NCBI GenBank assembly: GCA_020081605.1 | Contig: JAHREC010000045.1 | Coordinates: forward strand, 2,046,001 to 2,110,000 | Reading direction: 5' to 3' | Length of the DNA stretch: 64,000 bases | Source of the DNA: Albifimbria verrucaria | Lineage: Eukaryota > Ascomycota > Sordariomycetes > Hypocreales > Stachybotryaceae | Shown: in pieces, positions 23,889-35,625 of the stretch | Position numbering within the stretch: position 1 is the stretch's first letter | How the letters are laid out: each line of letters begins with the position of its first letter | Notes under the pieces: generated by a model | Told to the model about the DNA's origin: nothing | Databases searched by the model: none | What the model saw: the letters and a program-made list of their open reading frames with translations, nothing else | Program-made: the position numbers and the translations under genes

Positions 23889-24419
23889 TTGGCATATTCG
23901 TAAAACAACCAAAGTGGGAGCGTGTTCCACCACAAAGGAAGGATCTAGCTGGTCTGTATCTATTTATGACAGGTTAGCAATAAACGTTATGGCAGATAAG
24001 TAGGACCAGACAACAAAGACCACGAATTGCATACTTCGAGCTTCAATCCGTTATCTACTGCTCAATGTATGTTTGCGGGTAGACATTGAAGTCATTGACT
24101 GGTCAATTGGTGGAATCTAGTCCAAGATCAAATGGCATTGTGAGTCAGCAAGTAAGATCTAATTCCTCACCACTGTCCATCGTTACAATTACCCATATTA
24201 GGGTAACACTCGGATCCTCCTGGTCCGCTCTTTCACATGCCGGCCGTATGCATCTCGATGCAACTAATGCCATGTCACCACAACACCAAGTTCTAGTAGA
24301 GCGAGGATGCAGAAGAGTCCGAGGATAAATGAGACCATCTGCCCTCCCAAAGCCGTGAGCCACTTCCTCCAAGGGTTGAATCCTTACGGCTCTGAATAAT
24401 TATCTAGCGGCTCGCTACA
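23889..24419. other. Intergenic, no gene seen
   Basis: About 530 bases between the propeller gene and the LPMO gene. The LPMO promoter is here. No feature recognised. Confidence 0.5.
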
Positions 24420-25568
24420 ATGTTGACACTCCGAAGTATCAGCTACCAAACAGCTGTGCTGACAGGAATTCTCCTGTCTGGCCTGCCAGTGGCGGATGGG
24501 CATTGTAAACATTTGTTTCATTTAAAACATTCTAAAGGAATTGGCTAACGAAAGAATCAGACGGATTCCCGGTTGTGCTCATCAACGGCATTGTCTCGAA
24601 ATGGTGGGAATTCGTTCGGTATGTTCATCCTGTTGCTGAAGTGCAAGGCGAGTTCTGAACATTGCAAGCCCTACCACACTTGATAACCAGGGACTTCAGT
24701 GGTTCCCCGACTATAGCTGGGACTCTGAACCAATGGTCTGCGGCTGGGGCGCAACAAAGACCGGCCGTGAAACGGGCACCGCCAAGATTGAGGCGGGTAG
24801 TGTGATCGGTTTCCGCGCATTTGCTGCTTCATACCAAGAGGGCTTTGTACCAACTCGTGAAGTAAGCATCAAGGATTGTGGATGAGACAAGAATGTAGAA
24901 ATGCTGACATGGCTCAGTTCAACCCTGCGACCGATGGTATCGGCCACTCAGGCCCAGGCCAGGCGTACATGTCCAAAGCCCTGGAGAAATTGAAGACTAC
25001 GAGGGTGATGGCGAATGGTTCAAGATCGGCACAAGTGGAGCATCCGACGGGATGCACTGGGACTCGGATCGTCAACCTGAGGTATGTTGCAGTTAGATTT
25101 TCCTTTCGATTACTGCTTCGTGTTGGGTCAAGTCCTATTGCTAACATGTTTTAGTTGAACTTTACGATTCCCGAGTCTACTCCGCCCGGCAAGTATCTTG
25201 TGCGAATTGAACATTTCAACATTTCACCATACCGCGGCCAGACGCAGATGTTTGTCAACTGTGCTCAGGTTGAAGTGACAGGCTCTGGCGAAGGTATGTT
25301 TGAACAACCAGCGGTGCTATGCCAAGGATCACGGAAGGCTAAACATCGTACAGGTACCCCTGGCCCAACCATCAAGTTGCCAGGATACGACCCCGAAGAC
25401 CCAGGTGAGTTACTACTAGCTGGATGAGGATATGGATGTGAGTTCTGAAGGGCGTTACTGACTTGATACGTAGGCATCTGGTTGCCACGCGCCATGTACA
25501 ACCCCTACAAGCCCACAGATCTTCTTAAGAACTACAAAGGTCCCGGTCCTGATGTCTGGGAGGGTTAA
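24420..25568 (+). CDS. AA9 lytic polysaccharide monooxygenase
   Basis: Secreted copper enzyme that oxidatively cuts cellulose or related glucans. Start MLTLRSISYQTAVLTG gives a signal peptide ending VADG, with His directly after it as the expected copper-binding His1. The second His is in IGHSGPGQAYMS, and the axial aromatic is within GQTQMFVNCAQVEVTG. WFKI and EHFN also fit AA9. About six small introns, all GT/AG. One break near 24981-24990 (CTGGAGAAAT) needs one base. The C-terminal tail (PTIKLPGYDPEDPG...NYKGPGPDVWEG) extends past the core and has no CBM1. Secretion and substrate are inferred from the family. Confidence 0.88.
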
Positions 25569-26087
25569 TGATGATGAAGATACGCTAATTGTCTATCTGG
25601 GGATTCTGATTCTCGGCCACTTGCTCTTCAAATCTAGTTAAACCTACTGCTCCGTACTCATGAGTTAGCAGTCAGTGAAGAATGTGCATTATTACCTCTG
25701 ACGAGGATTGCCTACCAATATCCTCTAAGATAGTGTGACCAAGAACATGGACGTATATTCTTACCTTGCCAGTAATACAGGAGTTTATTCGATGTGATTT
25801 ACCGGGATATTTTCAAGAGAAGCTAGTTTCGTGTACATTATTGGAATCTCAGATACGAAAGAATTGCACACGAGCAGTATTCAACATCTATGTGAGAGTA
25901 ATTGAAGTCGGCCATCACACTCAAGATAGCACATTTATGACCTTAGTAAAGTAGTGATGCCTGATACCTAGTCGAAATCGAGGCTCATTTGCCCCATTTA
26001 ATTATGGAGACATGCTTTGGTCAATATACTCTGTATTATCTTGACATGGTGTCATGATTCGGCTGCAATAATTATGTACCAATCATT
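25569..26087. other. Intergenic, no gene seen
   Basis: About 520 bases, A/T-rich, between the LPMO and the GH1 remnant. Nothing recognised. Confidence 0.5.
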
Positions 26088-26400
26088 TTACCCCCGAGCC
26101 TTCACGAAATCAACCAAATAAAAAAGCTCTTTTGTATCTTCGTTCTTGCGTAGTCCGGTCTACGAATTGGATTCCGAAATATGCAGAATAGTCACCGAAT
26201 TTCCACTTATCAGCAAACGACCAGGCATAGGCACCAACCACCTCAACACCATCCTCCCAGATAGCTTTAAGGGTTTCCGATAAGTAGCTGAGGCAGTACT
26301 GGCTTCTGGGGTATCGAAAAGCTGGTCGGGAAGTGCCTTAGTGCTCTCACCGAAGACAGGAAATCCGAACTTGGTGAGTGCTATTACAAAAAGAGTCATA
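26088..26400 (-). pseudogene. 3' remnant of a GH1 beta-glucosidase
   Basis: Only the C-terminal 100 or so residues of a GH1 glycosidase are present: LTKFGFPVFGEST, then in the next frame SQYCLSYLSETLKAIWED, GVEVVGAYAWSFADKW and FGDYSAYFGIQFVDRTTQER. The TEFGFP-type motif that carries the catalytic nucleophile reads TKFGFP, so the Glu is Lys (GAG to AAG, a G-to-A change). The other 350 or so residues expected upstream are absent from the next kilobase, where no GH1 motif occurs. One or two frame breaks (near the run at 26307-26312) may be sequence errors, but truncation plus loss of the nucleophile make this a true relic. Confidence 0.8.
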
Positions 26401-26956
26401 ATCCTTGCGAGCAGAACTCATGAAGCAAGCATCAGCCTTGACTTGAAAGAAATGGCGAAACTGATGATGCATTAAGGTAGTAAAATGCTCTGATTGTCGT
26501 TGTGAGAAAGGGATATTCAATGGCCAGTAGATGGAAGATCAAGGAAGCAGTGCTCAGGGGCTGCACCTCGACTGTTGGATGAATAAGATCAGATTCCGAG
26601 GCTATGAATTCTCAGTTGGTTAAGATATGTTGGACAATGCGCTTGTCCTAGCTTTTTAACATTGAAGTATACTTCTTGCTTAGTTGTTTTACGTGATTTG
26701 TTAGTAGTTATCGATTGATCACATCGACTTTTCTCTTTCTTTTTCTTGCATTGAAGCTGCAGTACTCTGATTGATCGCATTCCAGAAGCAGATGGTTTGC
26801 TTGACCAACTTACATGTCATATATCCAGAGACTCGGTATAACTTCCCTCCTGCGTGCAGAACGTGTACTTGATATCAAACATAGCTTGTCCACTGACAAT
26901 GTGCCAGGACATACTCTCAATCCTCTGCCATACAGCAATTTGTTCCATGTTCTGTG
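26401..26956. other. Intergenic, no gene seen
   Basis: Between the GH1 remnant and the regulator gene's 3' end. The missing GH1 5' part is not here. A/T-rich, no repeats seen. Confidence 0.5.
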
Positions 26957-28615
26957 CTATTTTCCCTCAGGCCCGGTCTCCTCAATCTCAATGATCCGCT
27001 CCACCACCCTAGCAGCAATGATACTATCCCAAGCAGCCTCCCGGATAGGTCGCTGCCGCAAGATGCTCAGGACTTCACGTCGGACTGAGGGGTGCCGGCA
27101 CTTGGCGCCAATTATATAAAGCACAGGTACAAGCCCAATGTCCGGCGTGAATCTCGGCTTCAAAGAACCCGAGTACAGCTCATGAGCCGCCACAGCATCG
27201 CCGGCCAAGGCCACACATTGTCGAAATTCAGACAGGAACTTATCGAATTCGAGTTCCTTGCCAGGTCCTTGACTACTAAGAAGAATCCATGCGATAGCAC
27301 GTTGTAAACGTAACAGGGGAATGAGCGGATAAGGTTCCGAACCTGTCTTATAGAATCTGCCGTGCTGCAGCATATTCTCAAAGAGATACGACCACGTTTC
27401 TAAATGCTCAAGAATCACATCCCTAACTAAAGAAGATGATGGCGTGGCGGTATCGTCCATTTGGCTCATCTGCTGCTCTGTATAGAATAATCTCATCACT
27501 CGTGCGACGAGGATCTGGAGCTGATCAGCAGCTTCATCGAGCGATCGAAACGCACTGTCCTGCGGTGAAAGCTGGAAAACTAGTGGTTCTTCGAAACTGG
27601 CGGGTGTCCAGTCGACCAGAAACACCACGGCTTGCATGTCAAGCCGACGAATCTGTCTTGCGACCTGGCAGATAAGCATTTGAGTCTCGGAAGATTTGGT
27701 ATCGTATGGATTGTTGTTGCTTAATATGGTCTTATCCATATTGCGTAAGAGCTCTACTCCTCCACGCAGGTGCTTCATTGCTTGTAAGTAGTTGCCCGCG
27801 AGCTGGTCAAAGCAGACGAAGAGATAGCAGACCAGGAGGGTGATGGCTATTTCCTTGGTGCTGTCACCGATTCCTTGGCGAAGTAGAAGTTGGATGGCTC
27901 GATTGTAGTGAAGCAGGGGAACATCATCCGTTAGCCTGCTTTGTAAAGAATGCGATTGGGAAACACCGCAGGTAGAATGGTGATCCAGGTAGTTTCGGTG
28001 GATCAAGGACAGAGCCAAGGCAGCATGTCGCACTGATGGCACTGTCTGGGATAGATACATGAGCATTCTCCGCCATGACCCGCAAGGATAGTATTTATTC
28101 AGATCATGAATCGAGATGCTCTCGAAAAAGTGCATTGCTTCTGCCTGGGCTGGCCCAGTCACTGGCAAGATCATCAAGGGACCGAGATGGGGCGAGATCA
28201 GACCAGAAAATTTTGCAGCCCATTGTTGTGGTTGATACTCGTTGGTCTTGGCGAAAGGGCGATTATTGCAGCAACTTTCTTCTCTTCTCCTCACATTGCT
28301 GTGATTTGATTCAGCCTTGATGTTGAAAGCCAAGGATGCCTCAACATAACCGTCACAAGTGCGCCCTGTGCTCTGGCATTTCAAACATGAAGGACGAGAC
28401 TGGTCGCACTTTATTCGTCGTATCCTGAGAAACACATGGAGATGGAGAGTTAGTTTTAGGCGTCGGAAGACAATTAATGGCAACTCAGCAATATATAGAG
28501 TCGACACTTACTTGCAGGTCCTGCAGCCTAGTCTTGACTTGGGAGCAAACTTGCGAGGCTTCTTTCTCCAAGACTTATGGACTGTTTCGCCGCTCACGCC
28601 TTTAGTGTCATCCAT
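26957..28615 (-). CDS. Zn2Cys6 transcription factor 1
   Basis: Nuclear DNA-binding regulator, about 520 residues. Start MDDTKGVSGETVHKSW at 28615, a basic segment, then the zinc cluster CRTCKIRRIKCDQSRPSC followed by CQSTGRTC, interrupted by one intron (about 28513-28426) inside the cluster codons. The rest is a helical fungal regulator domain (DUF3468-like layout) with ALALSLIHRNYLDHH and ITLLVCYLFVCFDQLAGN. No frame break. The targets are unknown; the neighbours are a GH1 remnant and a secreted hydrolase. Confidence 0.9.
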
Positions 28616-29451
28616 AATGATGTTAGCTGGCCTTGCAATGCCTGTCGTTTCACGCGCCCCACAATCCTGCACTGCTACGATGATCAAGGAAGTGCCAGCT
28701 GCGTATGCGATGACTTCAATGCAGGGTCTCGATGGTATCTCAGTTGAACCGCCTATTCGCCTGTAGATATGCCAGCGGCAATTAGTACTCCATGGTTTGT
28801 GTGAAGGGCACTTTAGGACTGGTGGCATATATAGGAGGAAGAGGAAGGGCCGGATAGCTCAACAATGGTACATACCCTAGCAGAAACAAGTGCTGACCAT
28901 GATTGATAGATGGCTATTGGCCAGTTCGTACAGGCGGGGCACTAAGAAAGGGATCCTCGTCATCTTGAAACTGCGTCGTGGCTCAGTGGAGATTTCCATC
29001 CATCCATCCATCCATCCATCCATCCATCCATTATCCACGTGCAATTGCTTGAGCTTTGAAGTTAAGATTCTGTTAGGTAACTGCTAGCTATCACACGGCT
29101 GTACAAGCACTGCCACTACCGCGTCATCCTACCTGGGGGCTCAGGCCGAGGAGGATTTGACAATTAAACCTGGAAATCTAGAGACGGATAATGATTGGTC
29201 AGTTCGTACAGGCGGGTCTTTCTTTGAGAGTATGTGTAATGTGGATGATCGGCTGGATGGACATAGTCCAACACTCGAGGACTTGGTCATTGAAATCAGT
29301 CTATCGGAATTGACAAGCTTTTCGGGTGGTTCAATTGGTATAAATAGTCGCAGATGTCGCAACTTCACCGAGTCCATTGATGGATATCACCACTGTCTTC
29401 CAAACAATACAACACAACAGAAAACTTAACGAGAACCCCTTTCCAGCAAGA
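28616..29451. other. Divergent intergenic region of regulator 1 and the TAP-like hydrolase
   Basis: About 0.84 kb. It contains the CCAT microsatellite at 28996-29030 and both promoters. The phrase CAGTTCGTACAGGCGGG occurs twice (near 28922 and 29200), a short direct repeat of unknown meaning. Confidence 0.5.
28996..29030. repeat. (CCAT)n microsatellite
   Basis: About 8.75 perfect CCAT units in 35 bases. Simple tandem repeat. Confidence 0.95.
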
Positions 29452-31412
29452 ATGAAGCGACTTGTGAACACCCTCATACTTCTCACGAGCCTGGGATGCA
29501 GAGCCGAATGTGGGCGTGCTCCAGCTATGGCTTATGAATTTGACAAAGTGAGCCTTGAAATGCATTACGCCCTAAAAACCGTTCAGACTCTTTAACTAGC
29601 GATCTAGATTAAATCATCAGCCAATCTTACGTGGACACCTTGTTTCGATAGCTTCACATGTACTAGACTGGAGGTTCCTGTTGATTATTCAAATAAGACT
29701 CTTGGCACCACGTCGATCGCTTTCATAAAACTGGCTGGCAAGAACGCCACCACCGAGTCTCCAAGCATCGTAATCATCCCAGGTAAACCCCACTCCTGCG
29801 AAATTTCCCAAGCACAAGACACTGTATTGACATTTCATGAGGCGGTCCGGGAGGTTCTGGTGTTGATCTCCTCCTTTCATACCAGGCCAGCGTAGGGCAG
29901 CTCCTCGGAGAACAGTACAACTTTGTCTCTTTGACCCTCGCGGCGTTAATAACAGTGGTCCAAGCCTCGATTGCTTCTCAGGTAACGCTGAGGCAAGGTT
30001 AGCCTTTAGCCGACTTCACTGGACAGGTGTCACCAACGTTTCCTCGACATCGCTTGAAGACCAGTACTATTCTAGTTCGATCTACGGGGACTGGTGCAAC
30101 GATGCTGTCGAGAAGAATTCACCACATGGATATTATGTAACTACGCCAGCGGTCGCCCATGACTTGCTTACATTCGTCGAAGCTGAGGCCAAATTGGCCG
30201 GCCAGTCACCATCAGACGCTAAACTGTGGGGTTATGCCATCAGTTACGGCACTGTTATAGGCACAACTTTCGCTTCCTTATTTCCCAACCGAGTTGGGAG
30301 AATGGTGCTCGATAGTGCTCTGAATACAGATCAATACTACGACAATACTTGGATTGACTCTATCGATGAAGCGGACAAGGCCATGGAGAAATTCTCCAGT
30401 CTCTGCCACTCCACGGGCCCTGAAGCTTGTTCCTTTTGGGGGCCCACACCAGCCAACATCACGGCCAGAATAGACAGCATCATTCATCAGCTTCAGAACC
30501 ATCCAATCCCAGTGAGCGGAGTACGAAATCGAAGCCCACCGGAACTGGTCACTTATTCAGATCTAAAAGGTCTTCTCATGTTGACCATATATGAGCCACT
30601 AACTTCCTTCTCAGTGATGGCCGATGTACTGCATCAATTCGAACATGGCAACGTGTCTGCTCTTGTGGGCATGTTCGAAAAGTTGGATTTTACATCTGAT
30701 GCCGGTCAGGTTATTCGATGCGTTGATTCTTATCGGAGAAACAAGCTTACTACTATGGAAGAGTTCAGGAGTTATGCCGCAAAGATGGCTTCCAAGAGTC
30801 AATACGTCGGTGATCTCTTCGCCGTCTACGTGAGGACTATTTTGTGTCGATCAATGCGACCACAGCTTCCTGATAGCATGATGATTGAGGGTGAGTTATC
30901 CTCTTTGTATTCTTCACAATCTCAGCATTATTGATGCCAAATATTTCGAAAGAGTAAATGAACATCTTTCTAACCACCTTTTTTTCTTTACAGAACCAAT
31001 AGGCGGACCAGACAAACTCACATCCTTCCCAATGCTGTTTGCGAGTAATACCGTCGATCCTGTGGCTCCTATCAAGGCGTACGTTTTAGCCGAACTATCC
31101 CCATCTCTATGTTCCTTCCTTATTTGACCTTTTCTTAGGGCACGTATGATGTCCTCTCGATTTCCTGGATCTGTAGTGCTATCGCAGGAAGCTGTTGGTG
31201 TAAGTAATCATGGAACCTACCCCGATACCATATCCCAACCAAGACTCTAAGCTTACCAATGCGTGTTTTTAATTATACAGCATGTGGTCATTACACAGGG
31301 ACCATCAGATTGCTACTTTGGATATGTTCAGGCATATTTTCAGGGTATATTGCCACCATCCAATATTACCTGCTCTCAGCAATACTTGCCGTTCATTGGT
31401 GGTTCTGTTTAA
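29452..31412 (+). CDS. Secreted TAP-like alpha/beta hydrolase (tripeptidyl-aminopeptidase family)
   Basis: Extracellular serine hydrolase or peptidase. Start MKRLVNTLILLTSLGCRAE is a signal peptide. Seen: TWTPCFDSFTCTRLEVPVDY (N-terminal Cys pair of the family), oxyanion-hole segment IIPGGPGGSG across an intron, FDPRGVNNSGP, nucleophile elbow YAISYGTVIG, acid FASNTVDPVAP, and His region GHVVITQGPSDC. The C-terminal TAP domain (PF08386 type) ends FIGGSV. Five or so small introns. One break near 29928-29933 (TCTTTG), and one base also appears lost at the first exon border (AAAG before GTGAGC). Likely takes N-terminal peptides or related amides; exact substrate unknown. Confidence 0.85.
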
Positions 31413-31839
31413 GGTTGTTCAGCCAGTGGAGATATTTCTGAGGCGAGACCTGGCATAACTATAGGTTTCCAACAATTTTGAGTCAAGATGCGGTCATAAA
31501 AGTATTGAAACTCCAAGTTTTCATCTAACTAGGAGAATTTCGTTCAATCATATTCTCTCCTCAAGTCGAATCTGTCTATGCTTGATGCCAAATGCCCTCA
31601 ACTCGTTTTCTTAGATGTATTATAGCCTACTAGATTCCTCTGTCCTCTTTCCGATTGATGGAGTTTAGTATGTTCAAGTACACAGCTCAAAATTCTGAAC
31701 TTCTTCTTGACGAAGGGACTTTACTCAATGACAATTCTTGTTTTCACTGCCGTCTCTTTTGAGTCATTTTCAGGGAATCCGTTATCAAATTGTTAATTGT
31801 TGATATCTACTAAATACAGGTCAACTCCAAATGGTGCCA
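31413..31839. other. Intergenic between convergent genes
   Basis: About 430 bases shared by the two convergent hydrolase 3' ends. No gene or repeat seen. Confidence 0.5.
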
Positions 31840-32931
31840 TCACAAATCGTTGCCATCATGCACAGTAACTTCTGGCCAGTCCTTTGAAGGCTTGTCCATA
31901 AGGGGTGACTCCTGTCCACGAAGGTGCTCATTGAAGAAAGCTGTCACATACGCACTCCTCACGTCGACCATGCGCCGACCATTTATGGAGCCTAATGGCC
32001 GAGTCGTTCCCCAAAGTTTCCAGAAGGTTTGATCGGTCCAGTCTTGATGGACTGTGCCGTTGACATAGATTGTCCGCCACCAGTCTGTCTGCTGGGTTGT
32101 GTAATTACTCCATGATCGGTCCGATGCTGCAGAATGAAGCTCGAAACCAAGCAGCAGGGATGGCTTTTTAACATCAGCAGCAGAGGTATTGGACGCGGCG
32201 ACACTGAAAATGCTACCGTCTTGGTTGATCACGGCAGAAACGTCGTTACTCTGACTTGCCGCGTTCAGGGCGACGGAACCGCCAAAAGAGTGGCCAATGA
32301 GGCCCAGCTTGTCCGTTCGAAAGGGAGCGCTCAACTTAGCCACTAGACTAGGCCAGTAGCTTATGAAGTGAAGCATTTCCCTAAGACGGACACTGTGGAA
32401 AGTATCCCTGAATTCTTGTGTAGAACTAAAGGTGATTGGCAAGCCTGTAATGCCGGTCCCATTTGGGAATCGAACAAAAGGCTGCTCGTAAGGGTGATCG
32501 AGTGCAGCAACAACATAGCCTTGTGATGCCAATTCGGAGAGTAGAATCACGAACCCATCTGTGGATGGGCCCCAGCCTCCTGGAGCAAATATGATTGAAG
32601 GACCGACGTTGCATGAATATGAGGCGTTCCATCGATTGTTTGTGGTCAAGTGTGAGATATTGAAGTTCCAAACATCGGCGTACATCTTTGCCAACTCGGG
32701 CTCCAGATATTGGGCTGCTGGGGCCGGCGCATCACCTGTAGGATAGTAGATAGTGGCCAAGTACTCGGTTGATACATTATTTGGTGATGTTGGATCGTCA
32801 GGATTGACGAAATCGACGACAACACGACGTACGCCAACGTTGTACTTGCCTGAGGGTTCTGGAATAGGCTCAGAGTTTACTTGCTGAGCCAGCCAGAAGG
32901 CCAGACCAACTACTGTTGCCTGCAGCTTCAT
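31840..32931 (-). CDS. Secreted PAF-acetylhydrolase-like alpha/beta hydrolase
   Basis: Single-exon 363-residue secreted esterase or lipase-like protein. Signal peptide MKLQATVVGLAFWLAQQVNS. Nucleophile elbow LGLIGHSFGGSVAL (GHSFG); oxyanion region IIFAPGGWGPSTDGF; acid candidate in VINQDGSIF; His candidate in the C-terminal VTVHDGN. Several N-glycosylation sites. Layout fits fungal platelet-activating-factor acetylhydrolase-like proteins. No frame break. The natural substrate is not known. Confidence 0.85.
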   Translation of the reverse strand: MKLQATVVGLAFWLAQQVNSEPIPEPSGKYNVGVRRVVVDFVNPDDPTSPNNVSTEYLATIYYPTGDAPAPAAQYLEPELAKMYADVWNFNISHLTTNNRWNASYSCNVGPSIIFAPGGWGPSTDGFVILLSELASQGYVVAALDHPYEQPFVRFPNGTGITGLPITFSSTQEFRDTFHSVRLREMLHFISYWPSLVAKLSAPFRTDKLGLIGHSFGGSVALNAASQSNDVSAVINQDGSIFSVAASNTSAADVKKPSLLLGFELHSAASDRSWSNYTTQQTDWWRTIYVNGTVHQDWTDQTFWKLWGTTRPLGSINGRRMVDVRSAYVTAFFNEHLRGQESPLMDKPSKDWPEVTVHDGNDL

Positions 32932-34083
32932 GATATGATTGTCGCTGTTCCAAAATTTCAGGTCGTCATCAAGCTATCATGGGCGCCCTGCTCGTTTTTA
33001 AATGAAAGTCTGAGAACCCAACTTTATTGTCAAGGGTTATGATAAGCGCGAAGGAGCCGCTTATGCTAGACGAATGGACCGGCGAGGAGCGATTTGCCTC
33101 ACACTTGGCTAGATTAGGCAGCTATTTATTAATGCTTTACGAACTATCGAAATGAATGTGGCACAGTGGTTCGAGCAAGAAGTGTGCACCTGGTAATTTG
33201 GGGCTCTATTCACTGCTGTCCACTTTTGCATAATCCATCCACCTACTAACAGCGGCAGCATTTACATGCATCGTGACAACCTTGTTTTCGTCTCTTAATT
33301 GAACTCAATGCGATGAAAATTTCGTGTATGTTACTCATTATTTCATAGGTAGAAAAGAGACAACGCAGTTAGCAACTTGCTGCATTGGAAAGAAAATAGG
33401 CAACTGCTCATGGTTGACCAGACGGCTAAGGAATAGTTCTACATTAATTATCCACTTATTTTGTTACTCTTTCCGAACCTAATCCTTGTTCACAGAAGAT
33501 TTCTATCCTGCTGTGACGGCTTTTGCCATTCCTGGTTTCCTCCGATTTGTTGTGTTGCCTAGCATCAATGCATCCCTGAATAGTAGCTAACCCTAGACCG
33601 AAACAGAGATACGATTCCGGCCTATCCTAAACCAAGTGCTTGATCAATCCTCCATATCCCAAGTACGGATTTTGGTGTAAAAGATGAATAAAGGGGTAAA
33701 ACAACAACGGATGTGATTGAAATATAATATGTCTTTTTAAAAGTTAAATTTTTTTAAAAAAGGTGCGGTGGTTTATTCCCACGTATTGCGGTTATGATAC
33801 AAAACTGTAGTGCAAGACACAATGAATGAAGAAGGGAATCACATGAATCAGTCCTTTGATATGTTATAAGTTCTTTATCTGTCTTTTTCATATCATTATT
33901 TATGATGTCAATTTTGGAGATTCATTATTTAAACGAAATCGAGACAAGCATGGGTTTATGATCCTGTCAGCTCGAAGGCTGCTGGGGCGAATGACTCATT
34001 CATGGAGTTGACCGTAGAAATTTAACACATGAATTTCCAAATCTTTCAAACAACATTCTTCTCGACAACACCTTGGCCTTAAA
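32932..34083. other. Intergenic, A/T-rich, no gene seen
   Basis: About 1.15 kb with long A/T runs, especially 33700-33960 (for example TTTTTTTAAAAAA near 33745). No protein-like frame. Divergent promoters of the two flanking genes lie at the ends. Confidence 0.5.
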
Positions 34084-35281
34084 ATGTGCGGACAAGATGA
34101 GGACCAAGATCTGGAGAGCTCTCCATTGCCACTGCCTACGCACAACGAGCCATTCCCTTGGCACCTTGGTGCTTTCGACGTCCATAATCATCTCGCCGAG
34201 CGCATGCAAACAGTTGCGGAATTGTCAAAAATGAAAGCTCGTTCTATAACTGTCATGGGTACTCGAACTCAGGATCAACCTCTGGTCGCCAGTATTGTAG
34301 CGAGTCACGGGTTGAAGAGTTCAGAAGGTCTGTCGGAGGGTCCTACCACGGTAGTCGCTGGGTTTGGCTGGCATCCTTGGTTCTCACACGAGCTTTACGA
34401 CGATACTGTGAACGAACCAACTTATGTGCACAGCGGAGATATCGAAGCTGCCAAAAAGGGACACTACCAAAAGATTTTGTCGCCGAAACCAGAAGAGGAG
34501 GAAGTTTGGCGTGGCCTACCAGCGCCTAAACCGTTATCCTCAATTATCGCAGACATGAGAGAGCGACTAATCGCTGATCCAGTGGCTATTATTGGTGAAA
34601 TTGGACTCGACAAAGCCTTTCGTCTACCGACCCCATGGGTAGCTGGAGCGCAAATGCAGAGCGGTCATGATCCCACACGCACACCAGGCGGACGTGAGCG
34701 CAGACCGCTATCAAGACTCAACATAGAAATGTCACACCAGAAAGCAGTTTTGGTCGCGCAGCTGAAACTTGCTGGTGAGATGGGAAGACCAGTGAGTGTG
34801 CACGGTGTCCAGGTGCATGGACTTCTATATGATTGCCTGACTAGCTCTTGGAAAGGCCACGAGCTCAAGGGTAAGCGATCACAGCAGAAGCAAGCCAAGA
34901 AGCAATACGCGGAACAAGAAGACCAAGACAAAACTGCAAAGCCATTCCCACCACGCATTTGTTTGCATTCGTTCAGTGGCAAGTCGGACGCCGTAAAGCA
35001 ATATTTAAAGCCGTCAATTCCGGCAACAATTTTTTATTCCTTCTCCAAGAAGAACAACTTTAGAACAGAGACCGGCCTGCAAAAGCCGAAGACGCGCTCA
35101 AGATGATCCCTGACGATCGAGTGCTTGTGGAGAGCGACCTCCACACTGCGGGGAAGTCATGGATGCGCACCTGGAGGAAGTTTATCGCAGGATATGCTTG
35201 GTTAAAGGGTGGAGTCTTGAACATGGGGTTGCAGTGATAGCCTCCAATTATCGTCACTTCATCTTTGGAGAGCGTTCCTAG
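34084..35281 (+). CDS. TatD-like metal-dependent hydrolase (Cut9-interacting type)
   Basis: Fungal TatD/Scn1-type protein of the amidohydrolase fold; presumed metal-dependent nuclease or regulator. Seen: metal-binding FDVHNHLAER (HxH-like DVHNH), VVAGFGWHPWF, IIGEIGLDKAFRLP (Glu ligand), VSVHGVQVHG (His), ICLHSFSG (His), and the C-terminal VLVESDLHTAG with its acidic ligand, ending FIFGERS. Two breaks near 35074 (ACCGGCC) and in the GGGG run 35150-35153 each need one base; after correction the C-terminus fits the family. No intron. Cytosolic or nuclear by lack of a signal peptide. Confidence 0.85.
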
Positions 35282-35625
35282 CCACTAAGCCAGACTTTAG
35301 GCAATGGCTGACTTGCTGCCGTGCGTGCCGGGGCATGGGGAATGTGGGGATGAAGGCTGAGATTGTGCGGAGAAATAGGTTCATCTTCCTGCTAGGCACC
35401 ATGCAGCAATGATGGGACTAGCGGCTGGTTCGTGGAATTTGAAAGTCCGGTCGCGATGCTATGATGGTCGGCAGGTTATGGGACTTGACTTGGACCCCGG
35501 TCAACACCAGATAATTAAATAAACAGGCGGATAAAGGTGGTAGCACAATGCTCAAAATTCTTGTCCTCCAGCCTCTCTTCTTACCCTGCCAAGAGTTTGT
35601 CATGCCATTGGCAATTCCCGTCACC
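35282..35625. other. Intergenic, promoter side of the pectin methylesterase gene
   Basis: About 340 bases; no gene. An upstream in-frame ATG at 35602 could lengthen the esterase start by eight residues. Confidence 0.5.

Noticed and set aside
23463..23933. 156-codon antisense frame opposite the propeller gene
   Set aside because: Shadow frame; the plus strand has a clear coding signal.
28996..29030. CCAT repeat as part of a CRISPR or regulatory array
   Set aside because: Simple four-base microsatellite in a eukaryotic genome without spacers.
33700..33960. A/T-rich stretch as a replication origin or RIP-mutated transposon
   Set aside because: No terminal repeats, no relic proteins and no way to show origin function from sequence.
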